Counted from the first letter of the stretch, positions 7,740-14,992 are shown. The stretch: DNA of 44,667 nt from an uncultured Ruminococcus sp. (GCA_902778145.1 CACYWW010000025.1:1-44667), one strand, 5' to 3'. Notes: generated by a model not told the origin, from the sequence alone. Translations and numbers: made by a program.

Positions 7740-8998
7740 CAGTCTACGAGTACCGGATCGCGGTTCTCGCGCCTCGGCAGCCCGTATTTGTCGAGCGCGT
7801 CAAGGAAAGGATCGGGATCGAATTCTTCGACCGTATGAACGCCGGGAGTCGTCCATTTTCCGGTGAGCATCATAAGGGCGCCGCACATCGCCGGGACGCC
7901 CGTGGTGTAGCTTATCGCCTGGCTCTGCACCTCGCGGTAGCATTCCTGATGGTCGCAGACGTTGTATATATAATACTTCTTTTCTTTTCCGTCTTTTTTG
8001 CCGGTGAAGATGCAGCCGATGTTCGTTTTGCCGTGCGTGCGCGGGCCGAGGCTCGCGGGATCGGGCAGAAGCGCCTTGAGGAACTTTATCGGCACTATCT
8101 CACGTCCCTCGAACATGACGGGCTCCGTTGAGAGCATACCGACGTCCTCAAGACATTTCATATGCGTCAGATAGCTCTGACCGAACGTCATGAAAAAGCG
8201 GATGCGTTTGATCTCCGGCAGGTTTGCGGCGATGGATTCAATCTCCTCGTGGTGGAGAAGATACATATCCTTCATTCCCACACCGTCGAAATCGTATTCG
8301 CGCTTTATGCTCATCGCGGGGATCTCGACCCATTTGCCGTTCTCAATATAGCTGCCCGGCGCGGATACCTCTCTCAGGTTGACCTCCGGGTTGAAGTTCG
8401 TGGCGAAGGCGTAACCGTGATCTCCTCCGTTGCAGTCGAGTATATCGACAGTGTCGATCTCGTCGAATTCGTGTTTTTTCGCGTACGCGACGTAAGCCTG
8501 CGTCACACCGGGGTCAAATCCGCAGCCGAGCAGAGCGGTGAGGCCCGCCGCCTCGAACTTCTCCCTGTAAGCCCACTGCCAGCTGTAATCGAAATAGGCG
8601 GAAAATCCCTTTTCGCGGCAGCGCTTCTCGTATATTTCACGCCACGCGGGATCCGTCGTATCCTCCGGCTCGTAGTTCGCCGTGTCCATATAATTGACGC
8701 CGCATTCAAGGCACGCGTCCATTATCGTCAGATCCTGATAGGGGAGCGCTATGTTCATGACGAGGTCGGGCTTGTACCCGTTTATCAGCGCGACGAGCTG
8801 ATCCTTGTCGTCCGCGTTGACCTGCGCCGTCGTTATGACGGTCTTCGTCTTGCCTTCAAGCGACTTTGCGAGCGCGTCGCACTTGGATTTCGTTCTGCTC
8901 GCGATGCACAGTTCGGTGAAAACGTCGTCAAGCTGTGCGCATTTTCTGATCGCCACGGACGCAACGCCGCCGCAGCCGATAACAAGGACTCTCTTCAT
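7739..8998 (-). CDS. Carboxynorspermidine/carboxyspermidine dehydrogenase (synthase), saccharopine-dehydrogenase-like
   Basis: This 419-residue NAD(P)H enzyme condenses aspartate semialdehyde with a diamine (putrescine here, by context) and reduces the imine to carboxyspermidine. The N-terminal Rossmann motif GCGGVA is at 8-13, and the saccharopine dehydrogenase family pattern continues through the protein. It forms a functional pair with the downstream nspC gene. GGAGG precedes the ATG. In published Clostridia and Bacteroidetes genomes this pair is the S-adenosylmethionine-independent route to spermidine. Confidence 0.9.
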   Translation of the reverse strand: MKRVLVIGCGGVASVAIRKCAQLDDVFTELCIASRTKSKCDALAKSLEGKTKTVITTAQVNADDKDQLVALINGYKPDLVMNIALPYQDLTIMDACLECGVNYMDTANYEPEDTTDPAWREIYEKRCREKGFSAYFDYSWQWAYREKFEAAGLTALLGCGFDPGVTQAYVAYAKKHEFDEIDTVDILDCNGGDHGYAFATNFNPEVNLREVSAPGSYIENGKWVEIPAMSIKREYDFDGVGMKDMYLLHHEEIESIAANLPEIKRIRFFMTFGQSYLTHMKCLEDVGMLSTEPVMFEGREIVPIKFLKALLPDPASLGPRTHGKTNIGCIFTGKKDGKEKKYYIYNVCDHQECYREVQSQAISYTTGVPAMCGALMMLTGKWTTPGVHTVEEFDPDPFLDALDKYGLPRRENRDPVLVD

Positions 8999-9013
8999 TT
9001 TTCTTTCCTCCGT

Positions 9014-9868
9014 TTATTTGCAAAGTGACAGTAAAAGCTCTCTTACGGTCTTACAGGCGACCGCGGTGGACGCGCCGGATGTGTCGAGCATCGGCGCGAG
9101 CTCGTTGACGTCCGCGGCGACGACCTTCAGACGGCTGACTCCTATTATCGCGGACAAAAGCTCCGTGAAGGAAACGCCGCCCGCCTCGGGCGTGCCGGTC
9201 CCCGGGAATACCGAGGGATCGAGGCAGTCGAGATCTATCGTGAAGTACACGGGCGCGTTTTCGCGCGCGAGGCGCGCGACGGTCTCCGTCAGCCCGTCAA
9301 AGCTGAATTTGTGCATTTCGGTGTGCGCGTCGGCAAATCTGAATTCCGGGCGGTCTCCGCTCCTTATGCAGAACTGGTGTATCCTCCCGTCGCCGACAAG
9401 CTCATGGCAGCGGCGTATCACCGCGGCGTGACTCAGCTTTGCGCCGAGATATTCGTCGCGCAGATCCGCGTGCGCGTCGAAGTGGATGATATGCAGCTCC
9501 GGAAAGCGCTTTACCGCCGCGCGTACCGCGCCGAGCGTGACAAGATGCTCGCCCCCGAGCATGACCGGAAGCTTGCCGTCGTCGAGTATTTCACCCGCAC
9601 GGTCTTCGATATCGGAAAGCGCCGCCTCGGCGGAGCCGAAGCAAAGCTCGAGATCCCCGCTGTCGAAGATCGCGTGATCCGTCAGATCCCTGTCCTGATA
9701 CGGACTGTACGTTTCAAGCCCGAAGCTCTCGTGGCGTATCGCGGAAGAGCCGAAGCGCGCGCCGGGGCGGAAGCTCGTCGTCGAATCGAACGGGGCGCCG
9801 AACAGCACTATACGTGCGTCGTCATACGGCGCGTCGCAGCCTATGAAGGTTTCCACATTGCTTTTCAT
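9014..9868 (-). CDS. speB: Agmatinase
   Basis: This 284-residue ureohydrolase converts agmatine to putrescine and urea using two manganese ions. Metal ligands are visible in GGEH (His108), DAHAD (131-135) and the later IDLDCLDP motif near 210. Family length is normal. It overlaps the upstream speE by four bases (ATGA). Context supports agmatinase over arginase, because arginine decarboxylase is in the same operon. Confidence 0.93.
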   Translation of the reverse strand: MKSNVETFIGCDAPYDDARIVLFGAPFDSTTSFRPGARFGSSAIRHESFGLETYSPYQDRDLTDHAIFDSGDLELCFGSAEAALSDIEDRAGEILDDGKLPVMLGGEHLVTLGAVRAAVKRFPELHIIHFDAHADLRDEYLGAKLSHAAVIRRCHELVGDGRIHQFCIRSGDRPEFRFADAHTEMHKFSFDGLTETVARLARENAPVYFTIDLDCLDPSVFPGTGTPEAGGVSFTELLSAIIGVSRLKVVAADVNELAPMLDTSGASTAVACKTVRELLLSLCK

Positions 9869-10719
9869 TTTTCCACCTCCAGAAGCATCCGCTCAAGGAA
9901 TGCCGGCAGATAGAACGCGCCCTTGTGGAGCTTCGTCGTATAATAATTCGTGTGAAGGTTGAGGGAAAGCCACGCTTCGACGTCGAGATCGTCTATCGGG
10001 TGGTATTTCTTGCTCGCAAAACCGAAAAGCCAGTAGCCCGCGGCGTACGTCGGTATGTGGGCCTGATAAACACGGCTTATCGGGAACGTGCTCGCTATCC
10101 TCATGTGACTGCGCTGCATCGCCTCCGCGTCGTGCTTGTAGAACGGACTGCCCTGCTGATTGACCATTATGCCGTCTTCGCGCAGAGCGTTGTAGCATAT
10201 GCCGTAAAACTCGCGTGTGAAATATCCCTCGCTCGGGCCGAACGGATCCGTCGAGTCGACGATTATCAGGTCGTATTTTGCCGTGCATCTGCGGATGAAA
10301 CGGAGCGCGTTGTCGTAGTATATGTGTACGCGGCTGTCGTCGAGACGGCAGGCGTTTTCCGGCAGGTACGCGCGGCAAGCCTTGACGACCTCGGGGTCCA
10401 TCTCGACCAGATCTATCTGACGGACGCGGTCGTATCTGCAAAGCTCTCTCACGACGCCGCCGTCACCCGCGCCTATGACGAGGATGTCGCACGCGCTTTT
10501 GTGGACGGACATCGGGACGTGGGTTATCATCTCGTCGTATATGAATTCGTCGCGCTCGGTGAGCATCACGTTGCCGTCTAACGTCAGAACTCTGCCGAAC
10601 TCGGGCGTGTCGAAAATATCTATCTGCTGAAAGTCGCTTTTCTGTGAGTACAGATGCCTGTCGACGCGTATGCTGTGCTGAACGTCCGGCGTGTGGAATT
10701 CGCTGAACCAAAGCTCCAC
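9865..10719 (-). CDS. speE: Spermidine synthase (polyamine aminopropyltransferase)
   Basis: This 284-residue enzyme transfers an aminopropyl group from decarboxylated S-adenosylmethionine to putrescine. The nucleotide-binding motif GAGDGG is at 83-88, and the catalytic region VDSTDP at 154-159 carries the two conserved aspartates. The start is GTG at 10719 with AGGAGG eight to ten bases before it. It lies 12 bases after speA. No S-adenosylmethionine decarboxylase (speD) is present in the window, so its co-substrate must be made from elsewhere. Confidence 0.93.
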   Translation of the reverse strand: MELWFSEFHTPDVQHSIRVDRHLYSQKSDFQQIDIFDTPEFGRVLTLDGNVMLTERDEFIYDEMITHVPMSVHKSACDILVIGAGDGGVVRELCRYDRVRQIDLVEMDPEVVKACRAYLPENACRLDDSRVHIYYDNALRFIRRCTAKYDLIIVDSTDPFGPSEGYFTREFYGICYNALREDGIMVNQQGSPFYKHDAEAMQRSHMRIASTFPISRVYQAHIPTYAAGYWLFGFASKKYHPIDDLDVEAWLSLNLHTNYYTTKLHKGAFYLPAFLERMLLEVEK

Positions 10720-10731
10720 CTTTTTACCTCC

Positions 10732-12192
10732 TTATGCGAGTACGTTGATGTTTTCGATGTTCGGATCCTCGGGACCGGTCATCGAGCAGCCCTTGATCTT
10801 CGCGTATTCTATATAGTCGAGGATCTCGTCGGTTATGCGCTCGCCCGGAGCGAGTATCGGTATTCCGGGGGGATAACACATGACGAATTCACTGCAGACG
10901 AGGCCCGCGCTCTCGCGCAGGGGAACGCTGCGCTTGTTCGCGTAGAACGCCTCCTGCGGGCTGGTGATGACCTCGGGGTCGATATATTCCTGACTGAGAA
11001 GACCGTCCGGGTCCTTCTGATATCTGCGCCTGATCTCGGCGAGCGCGGAAACGAGCCTTTCAAGCTCCTGCGGCCTGTCGCCGATCGAAAGATACGCTAA
11101 GATGTTGCCTATATCTCCGAATTCTATCTGTATATCGTATTCGTCGCGCAGGATGTCGTACACCTCTATCCCGGCGAGACCTATGTCGCGCGTGTGGATA
11201 CTGAGCTTCGTCGGGTCGAAGTCGAAGATCGAATCGCCGTTCACGAGCTCCTTGCCGTACGCGTAGTATCCGCCTATCGCGTTTATCTCCTCGCGCGCGT
11301 AATCCGCCATATTTATGACCTTCGCAAAAATCTCACGTCCGCGCAGGGCGAGGTTGCGCCGGCTTATGTCGAGGCTCGACATTAAGAGATAGCTGCCGGA
11401 GGTTGTCTGCGTAAGGTTTATGATCTGCCTTACGTGACCGGCGCTCATGTTCGGACCGATCAGAAGAAAGCTCGACTGCGTGAGGCTTCCGCCGCTCTTG
11501 TGCATGGAGACCGCCGCCATGTCGGCGCCCGCGTCCATCGCCGTCACGGGCATCCCCGCGCCGAAATAGAAATGCGTGCCGTGCGCCTCGTCGGAGAGGC
11601 AATACATGCCGGCGTCGTGCGCCATTTTCACTATTGCCTTCATATCGGAGCAGACGCCGTAATACGTCGGATTGTTGACGAGGACCGCCACGGCGTCCGG
11701 GTTTTTGTCTATCGCCTTCTGCACCTGCTCACGCTTCATGCCGAGCGAGATGCCGAGCTTGCAGTCGACCTCGGGATTGACGTACACGGGCACCGCGCCG
11801 CAGAGGACGAGCGCGTTTATCACGCTCCTGTGGACGTTCCTCGGGAGGATTATCTTGTCTCCGCGCTTGCAGGTCGAGAGGACCATCGTCTGGACGGAGC
11901 TCGTCGTTCCGCCCACCATAAGAAACGCGTGCGCGGCACCGAAAGCGTCCGCGGCGAGCTCCTCCGCCTCCTGTATCACCGATACGGGGTGGCAGAGATT
12001 GTCAAGCGGCTTCATGCTGTTGACGTCGATGCTGACGCACCGCTCGCCCAAAAACTCCGTAAGCTCGGGATTGCCGCGCCCTCGTTTGTGACCCGGCACG
12101 TCGAACGGAACGACGCGCATCTGTCTGAATCTCTGCAGCGCCTCGTAGATCGGCGCCCTCGTCTGATCGAACCGGAATACGTTGTTTGTCAT
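10732..12192 (-). CDS. speA: Arginine decarboxylase, Orn/Lys/Arg decarboxylase family (SpeA, aspartate-aminotransferase fold)
   Basis: This 486-residue PLP enzyme should convert arginine to agmatine, the first step of the operon pathway. DEAHG at 201-205 holds the PLP-pyridine aspartate and histidine, and Lys232 in SMHKSGGS is the Schiff-base lysine. Length matches Bacillus subtilis SpeA (about 490), not the larger inducible decarboxylases. Ornithine or lysine activity cannot be excluded from sequence, but the adjacent agmatinase favours arginine. The Shine-Dalgarno GAGG lies at 12198-12201, directly after an intrinsic terminator in the leader, so expression is probably controlled by attenuation. 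Confidence 0.93.
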   Translation of the reverse strand: MTNNVFRFDQTRAPIYEALQRFRQMRVVPFDVPGHKRGRGNPELTEFLGERCVSIDVNSMKPLDNLCHPVSVIQEAEELAADAFGAAHAFLMVGGTTSSVQTMVLSTCKRGDKIILPRNVHRSVINALVLCGAVPVYVNPEVDCKLGISLGMKREQVQKAIDKNPDAVAVLVNNPTYYGVCSDMKAIVKMAHDAGMYCLSDEAHGTHFYFGAGMPVTAMDAGADMAAVSMHKSGGSLTQSSFLLIGPNMSAGHVRQIINLTQTTSGSYLLMSSLDISRRNLALRGREIFAKVINMADYAREEINAIGGYYAYGKELVNGDSIFDFDPTKLSIHTRDIGLAGIEVYDILRDEYDIQIEFGDIGNILAYLSIGDRPQELERLVSALAEIRRRYQKDPDGLLSQEYIDPEVITSPQEAFYANKRSVPLRESAGLVCSEFVMCYPPGIPILAPGERITDEILDYIEYAKIKGCSMTGPEDPNIENINVLA

Positions 12193-12202
12193 AAAAACCT
12201 CG

Positions 12203-12235
12203 AAAAAAACGCAAGTCGGTCTGCCCCGGCTTGCG
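12203..12235 (-). terminator. Attenuator terminator before speA
   Basis: On the minus strand the stem CGCAAG/CTTGCG, extended inward by CGG/CCG, occupies 12210-12235. It is followed by seven T residues (12209-12203). It ends two bases before the speA Shine-Dalgarno, so it would stop transcription before the operon unless an antiterminator forms. Confidence 0.85.
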
Positions 12236-12404
12236 CTGATCCCGATATAAAACGGTATGAAAATACCGCTAACCGGAAAAAATTTGGTACACAGAGTCTA
12301 TATAGCAACAAAACTTTTACTACTCTTTATTGACCGTTTCACAAGTTGGCGCGACGCGCCGGGTTATAAAGTAACCGACTTATAAAATCTGAGACTCAGC
12401 TCAG

Positions 12405-12500
12405 TCAATAACGGCTGTGTGGATCCGGCTGTCCGTATGGCCTGACTCTCCGTGAGTGATCCGTAATAAAGTTGCGGAAAGACCCTATGTTCAGATTCAT
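12405..12500 (-). CDS. Possible leader peptide in the speA leader
   Basis: A 31-codon reading frame opens with ATG at 12500, within a few bases of the predicted transcription start, and stops at 12405. Five of its 31 codons encode arginine, three of them in a short RRVR run. There is no room for a Shine-Dalgarno site, so translation would have to be leaderless. A frame of this length could occur by chance; the arginine content in front of an arginine decarboxylase is what makes it notable. Confidence 0.2.
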   Translation of the reverse strand: MNLNIGSFRNFITDHSRRVRPYGQPDPHSRY

Positions 12501-12510
12501 TCCGACATAT

Positions 12511-12539
12511 AATATATACAGTTTCCCTTGTTTTGTCAA
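12511..12539 (-). promoter_or_regulatory. Promoter of the speA operon
   Basis: On the minus strand TTGACA (12534-12539) and TATATT (12511-12516) are separated by 17 bases. Transcription should start near 12504. Confidence 0.85.
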
Positions 12540-12577
12540 TATAATACGGAAAACGCTATTGTAAATTTTTTTATCAG

Positions 12578-12600
12578 CCGGCCGCTCGGCCGCTTTTTTT
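12578..12600 (+). terminator. Hairpin with T-tract between speA promoter and tRNA
   Basis: The stem CGGCC/GGCCG with loop GCTC (12579-12592) is followed by CTTTTTTT. No plus-strand gene ends upstream, so it could shield the tRNA promoter from antisense transcription or be a relic. Confidence 0.5.
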
Positions 12601-12620
12601 CTGATTTTTTAAAAAAGGAC

Positions 12621-12649
12621 TTGCAAAATCACAAAAAACGTGATATAAT
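12621..12649 (+). promoter_or_regulatory. Promoter of tRNA-Arg
   Basis: TTGCAA (12621-12626) and TATAAT (12644-12649) are separated by 17 bases and end 14 bases before the tRNA. Confidence 0.8.
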
Positions 12650-12663
12650 AACAAAACCGTCAA

Positions 12664-12740
12664 GTCTCCGTAGCTCAGCAGGATAGAGCGTCCGCCTCCT
12701 AAGCGGAAGGTCAGCGGTTCGAATCCGCTCGGGGACGCCA
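12664..12740 (+). tRNA. tRNA-Arg (anticodon CCU)
   Basis: All arms fold: acceptor GTCTCCG with CGGGGAC (one T-G pair), D-stem GCTC/GAGC, anticodon stem TCCGC/GCGGA with loop CTCCTAA, and T-arm AGCGG/CCGCT around TTCGAAT. The anticodon CCT reads AGG (arginine). The CCA end is encoded. It has its own promoter and terminator, so it is a single-gene unit. Confidence 0.97.
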
Positions 12741-12741
12741 G

Positions 12742-12769
12742 AAAAAACCTCGCGCGAGCGAGGTTTTTT
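12742..12769 (+). terminator. Terminator of tRNA-Arg
   Basis: The stem CCTCGC/GCGAGG with a GCGA tetraloop is flanked by AAAAAA before and TTTTTT after. Confidence 0.9.
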
Positions 12770-12770
12770 C

Positions 12771-12907
12771 AACTAAATCCGTCCTTCGGACGGGATAAAT
12801 CCACGCAAGCGTGGATGAAATCGCTGCGCGATGAAATCCGCACTGACGTGCGGGATACAGAGGACGGATTTGATTTCATCGTGAGCGAAGCGAACGATTT
12901 CATCCGA
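12771..12907 (+). repeat. Multi-hairpin repeat, copy A
   Basis: A run of short stems is separated by a constant GATGAAATC-like spacer: CCGTCC/GGACGG, ATCCAC/GTGGAT (799-816), ATCGC/GCGAT (820-832) and CCGCAC/GTGCGG with loop TGAC (838-853). The set is enclosed by the outer inverted repeat AAATCCGTCC (12775-12784) and GGACGGATTT (12862-12871). GATTTCATC, the reverse complement of the spacer, then occurs twice up to 12904. No gene is seen in 12771-13513. Confidence 0.85.
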
Positions 12908-12996
12908 GATACGAAATTACAGTGAAAAACCCACAAAAAGCAATAAATAACGCGTGGAAAGGCTAAAAAACCTGCTCAAGGGGTCAATTTCGTATC
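12908..12996. repeat. 11-bp inverted repeat pair bounding 67 bases
   Basis: GATACGAAATT at 12908-12918 is mirrored exactly by AATTTCGTATC at 12986-12996. The enclosed 67 bases have no reading frame of note. The segment lies between hairpin-repeat copies A and B. Confidence 0.6.
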
Positions 12997-13016
12997 TAAA
13001 TGGTACGTGATTCACA

Positions 13017-13275
13017 GAAAAAACCTCGCGTAAGCGTGCTTTTTTCAACTAAATCCGTCCTTCGGACGGGTGAAATCCACTTTGTGGATGAAATCGCTGC
13101 GCGATGAAATCCGCACTTACGTGCGGGATAAAGAGGACGGATTTGATTTCATCGTGAGCGCCGGGGTTCCCCGAAGCGAGCTTGCGAGCGTTGGGGGTTC
13201 GCGGATGCGAACGATTTCATCCGGGATCTGCCCGGATTTCACCGCGCCGCAGGCGCGATTTCACTTTTTGTGATT
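13017..13275 (+). repeat. Multi-hairpin repeat, copy B, with a decayed terminator copy at its head
   Basis: Bases 13018-13046 are a degenerate copy of the tRNA terminator. The copy A series then repeats from 13047 with loop changes (TTCG, TTTG, TGC, TTAC) and the same outer AAATCCGTCC/GGACGGATTT pair. Compared with copy A it carries an extra GC-rich block (about 13160-13208). It continues with GCGCC/GGCGC and TCAC/GTGA stems, again spaced by GATTTC. The following stretch to 13373 shows only a repeated TTCGAGCGTTT (13273 and 13361). Confidence 0.8.
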
Positions 13276-13373
13276 TCGAGCGTTTAAGATAATAATGTGC
13301 ATAACAGCATTTTGAATTTGGCAGAAGGCACTTTTTCAATTGTTTTTTCCGTTTTGCATATTCGAGCGTTTTC

Positions 13374-13483
13374 AACTAAATCCGTCCTTACGGACGGGTG
13401 AAATCCACCTTCGGTGGATGAAATCACTTCGTGATGAAATCCGCACTGACGTGCGGGATACAGAGGACGGATTTGATTTCATC
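13374..13483 (+). repeat. Multi-hairpin repeat, copy C
   Basis: The third copy keeps the order of stems with loops TTAC, TTCG, TTC and TGAC, and ends in GATTTCATCAT. It ends about 30 bases before the ASCH gene, and the gene's reading frame stays open back through it. That extension is not coding, because a strong ribosome binding site lies after the repeat. Confidence 0.8.
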
Positions 13484-13513
13484 ATTATCGTAATCAGAGG
13501 GGAGGACCGTAAT

Positions 13514-13936
13514 ATGACACCGGAAGAATTATGGAAAAGATCCGGCCTTGAGGGGACCTATGAAGCGTGGTCTTTCGGAGAAGCTCCGGACAAACTGGCC
13601 GATCTTGTCCTGCGGGGGATCAAAACAGCGACCTGCTCTGCGTATGACTTGTATTTAATCAATAACGAGCCTCTTCCGCAGGCAGGGGATTACAGCGTTA
13701 TACTGGATTCAAACGAAGAAGCCGTCTGTATAATCAAAACGCTTGAAGTTTATGTAACGGCGTTTGACCGGGTACCGGAAGAGCATGCTTTCAAAGAAGG
13801 AGAGGGCGACCGGTCTCTGGAATACTGGCGAAAGGTCCATATAAATTTTCTGACGAATGAGCTTGCGTCCGTAAACAGATCTTTTGATGAGAATACAAAA
13901 GTGGTCTGCGAAGAGTTTGAAGTCGTGTACAAATAA
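13514..13936 (+). CDS. ASCH-domain protein
   Basis: This 140-residue protein shows the ASCH pattern: an N-terminal helical segment (WKRSGLEGTYEAW), LADLVLRGIKTATCSAYD, a beta-rich GDYSVILDSNEEAVCIIKT and the conserved EGEGDRSLEYWRKVH stretch. ASCH domains resemble PUA domains and bind RNA or nucleotides, and some act as amidohydrolases. I take ATG 13514 as the start because AGAGGGGAGGA lies just upstream; the open frame continues to 13340 but only through repeat DNA. The coding sequence is AT-richer than most neighbours. It is a single-gene unit. Confidence 0.85.
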   Translation: MTPEELWKRSGLEGTYEAWSFGEAPDKLADLVLRGIKTATCSAYDLYLINNEPLPQAGDYSVILDSNEEAVCIIKTLEVYVTAFDRVPEEHAFKEGEGDRSLEYWRKVHINFLTNELASVNRSFDENTKVVCEEFEVVYK

Positions 13937-13961
13937 ATCCCCGCTTGCGCCGCTGTGCGGC

Positions 13962-13999
13962 AAAAAGCCGGCTGGAGTCTTACCTCAGCCGGCTTTTTT
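13962..13999 (+). terminator. Terminator after the ASCH gene
   Basis: The stem GCCGGCTG (13967-13974) pairs with CAGCCGGC (13986-13993), preceded by AAAAA and followed by TTTTTT. It may act in both directions, because the BspA-like gene converges on it. Confidence 0.9.
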
Positions 14000-14043
14000 A
14001 TAAACCGTCCCCGCCTTTCAAAGGCGGAGATTTGACCGTGTTT

Positions 14044-14988
14044 TTATCTTGTTTTGTTGAATTCGACCGCCGCGTTTTTCAGTGCGTCGTTCCCGCCGCC
14101 TATCGTGATCGCATTCCATTCACTCTCGCTTCCGGCATAGTAAACCTTTTCAAGAGCCGTGCCGGAAAACGCGTTCGGTGCAACGGACGTAAGCGATTTC
14201 GGCAGATATACCGTTTTCAGAGCCGCACAGTCTTCAAAGCAGAACTGACCGAGCTCGCCGAGCCCTTCGGAAAATTCGACGCGCTCCAGCGCCGCGGCTT
14301 TTGAAAACGCCTCGGAGGATACGGAATACGGCTTGCCGGCAGATCCTTCATATACGACGCATCTGAGCGACGTGCATTCCGAAAAAGCGTATTTATCGAC
14401 GCTCGTACAGCCGGAAAACGTTACTTCTTCAAGAGACAGACAGCCGGCAAAAGCTGATCTTCCGACGCTTTCGACGGTCGAGGGAACCGTGACGCCTTTA
14501 AGCGACTTACAGCCGGAGAAGGCGGATTCGCCGATGCCGAGATTGCCCTCGCTCAGCGTGACGGAGATAAGGTCTCCGCACCCTTCGAACGCGTCCTCGC
14601 TTATCCACAGAACGGTCCACGGAACGGAAAGGCTCGTGATATTCGACTCTTCAAACGCGCTCTCCTCGATCTTCACGACCGGGACGCCGTTCACGTGCGA
14701 CGGTATCACGAGCTCCGTCCCCGTGAATCCGCCGGGCCCCGTTATCATCAGAGCGTTGTCGTCATACTCGGCTGTTTTCAGACCTTCACTGCCTTCGACA
14801 GGCGCGTTTGAAGACGTGCCGGGTGCGGCGTCGCCGCTGTCTGCGGCTGAGTTTGTGTCTGACGCGGCCGCCGTTCCCGTGTGACCGGGCGCCGCGTTTT
14901 CGGTGCCGGATCCGGGCGCGTCGCCGGAGCAGGCGCAAAGCGCCGCCGCGATCAGAACGGAAAGGAATAATGAAACGATTTTTTTCAT
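14044..14988 (-). CDS. BspA-type leucine-rich-repeat lipoprotein
   Basis: This protein of about 314 residues has a lipoprotein signal peptide ending at LCAC, then a Ser/Thr/Ala/Gly-rich linker. The C-terminal two thirds consist of LRR_5 repeats: successive units with SAFSGCKSL, SAFAGCLSL, YAFSECTSL and AFSGTAL signatures about 23 residues apart. Such proteins are surface-exposed and are thought to mediate adhesion or protein contacts in gut and oral bacteria. I place the start at 14988 because GGAGG lies 12 bases upstream; the frame remains open for 25 more codons without a site. It follows the previous gene by four bases and is last in a three-gene operon. Confidence 0.85.
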   Translation of the reverse strand: MKKIVSLFLSVLIAAALCACSGDAPGSGTENAAPGHTGTAAASDTNSAADSGDAAPGTSSNAPVEGSEGLKTAEYDDNALMITGPGGFTGTELVIPSHVNGVPVVKIEESAFEESNITSLSVPWTVLWISEDAFEGCGDLISVTLSEGNLGIGESAFSGCKSLKGVTVPSTVESVGRSAFAGCLSLEEVTFSGCTSVDKYAFSECTSLRCVVYEGSAGKPYSVSSEAFSKAAALERVEFSEGLGELGQFCFEDCAALKTVYLPKSLTSVAPNAFSGTALEKVYYAGSESEWNAITIGGGNDALKNAAVEFNKTR

Positions 14989-14992
14989 TGTT

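Larger units (their letters stand above)
12193..12505 (-). ncRNA. Structured leader RNA of the speA operon (candidate attenuator or riboswitch)
   Basis: Between the promoter and speA lies an untranslated leader of about 310 nt. On the minus strand, several hairpins can be drawn in order: a GGATC/GATCC stem enclosing an ACTC/GAGT hairpin, a CTGAG/CTCAG hairpin, a GGTTA/TAACC hairpin, a GGCGC/GCGCC hairpin, a CGGTAT/ATACCG hairpin, and the terminator next to speA. I see no T-box sequence, and no match to the SAM-I, lysine, guanidine-I or guanidine-II consensus. The ligand or signal is unknown. Confidence 0.55.

Noticed and set aside
12193-12505. T-box or known riboswitch in the speA leader
   Set aside because: No TGGNACCGCG-type T-box sequence, and no conserved SAM-I, lysine or guanidine core could be found by eye.
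12505-12530. dif site (TATAATATATA resembles the centre of Firmicutes dif)
   Set aside because: The flanking recombinase arms do not match, and the AT-rich core is the -10 region of the speA promoter.
13070-13273. 67-codon frame in the hairpin repeats
   Set aside because: It consists only of translated hairpin repeats and has no ribosome binding site.
13340-13513. N-terminal extension of the ASCH gene
   Set aside because: The extension is translated repeat DNA; a strong ribosome binding site precedes ATG 13514.
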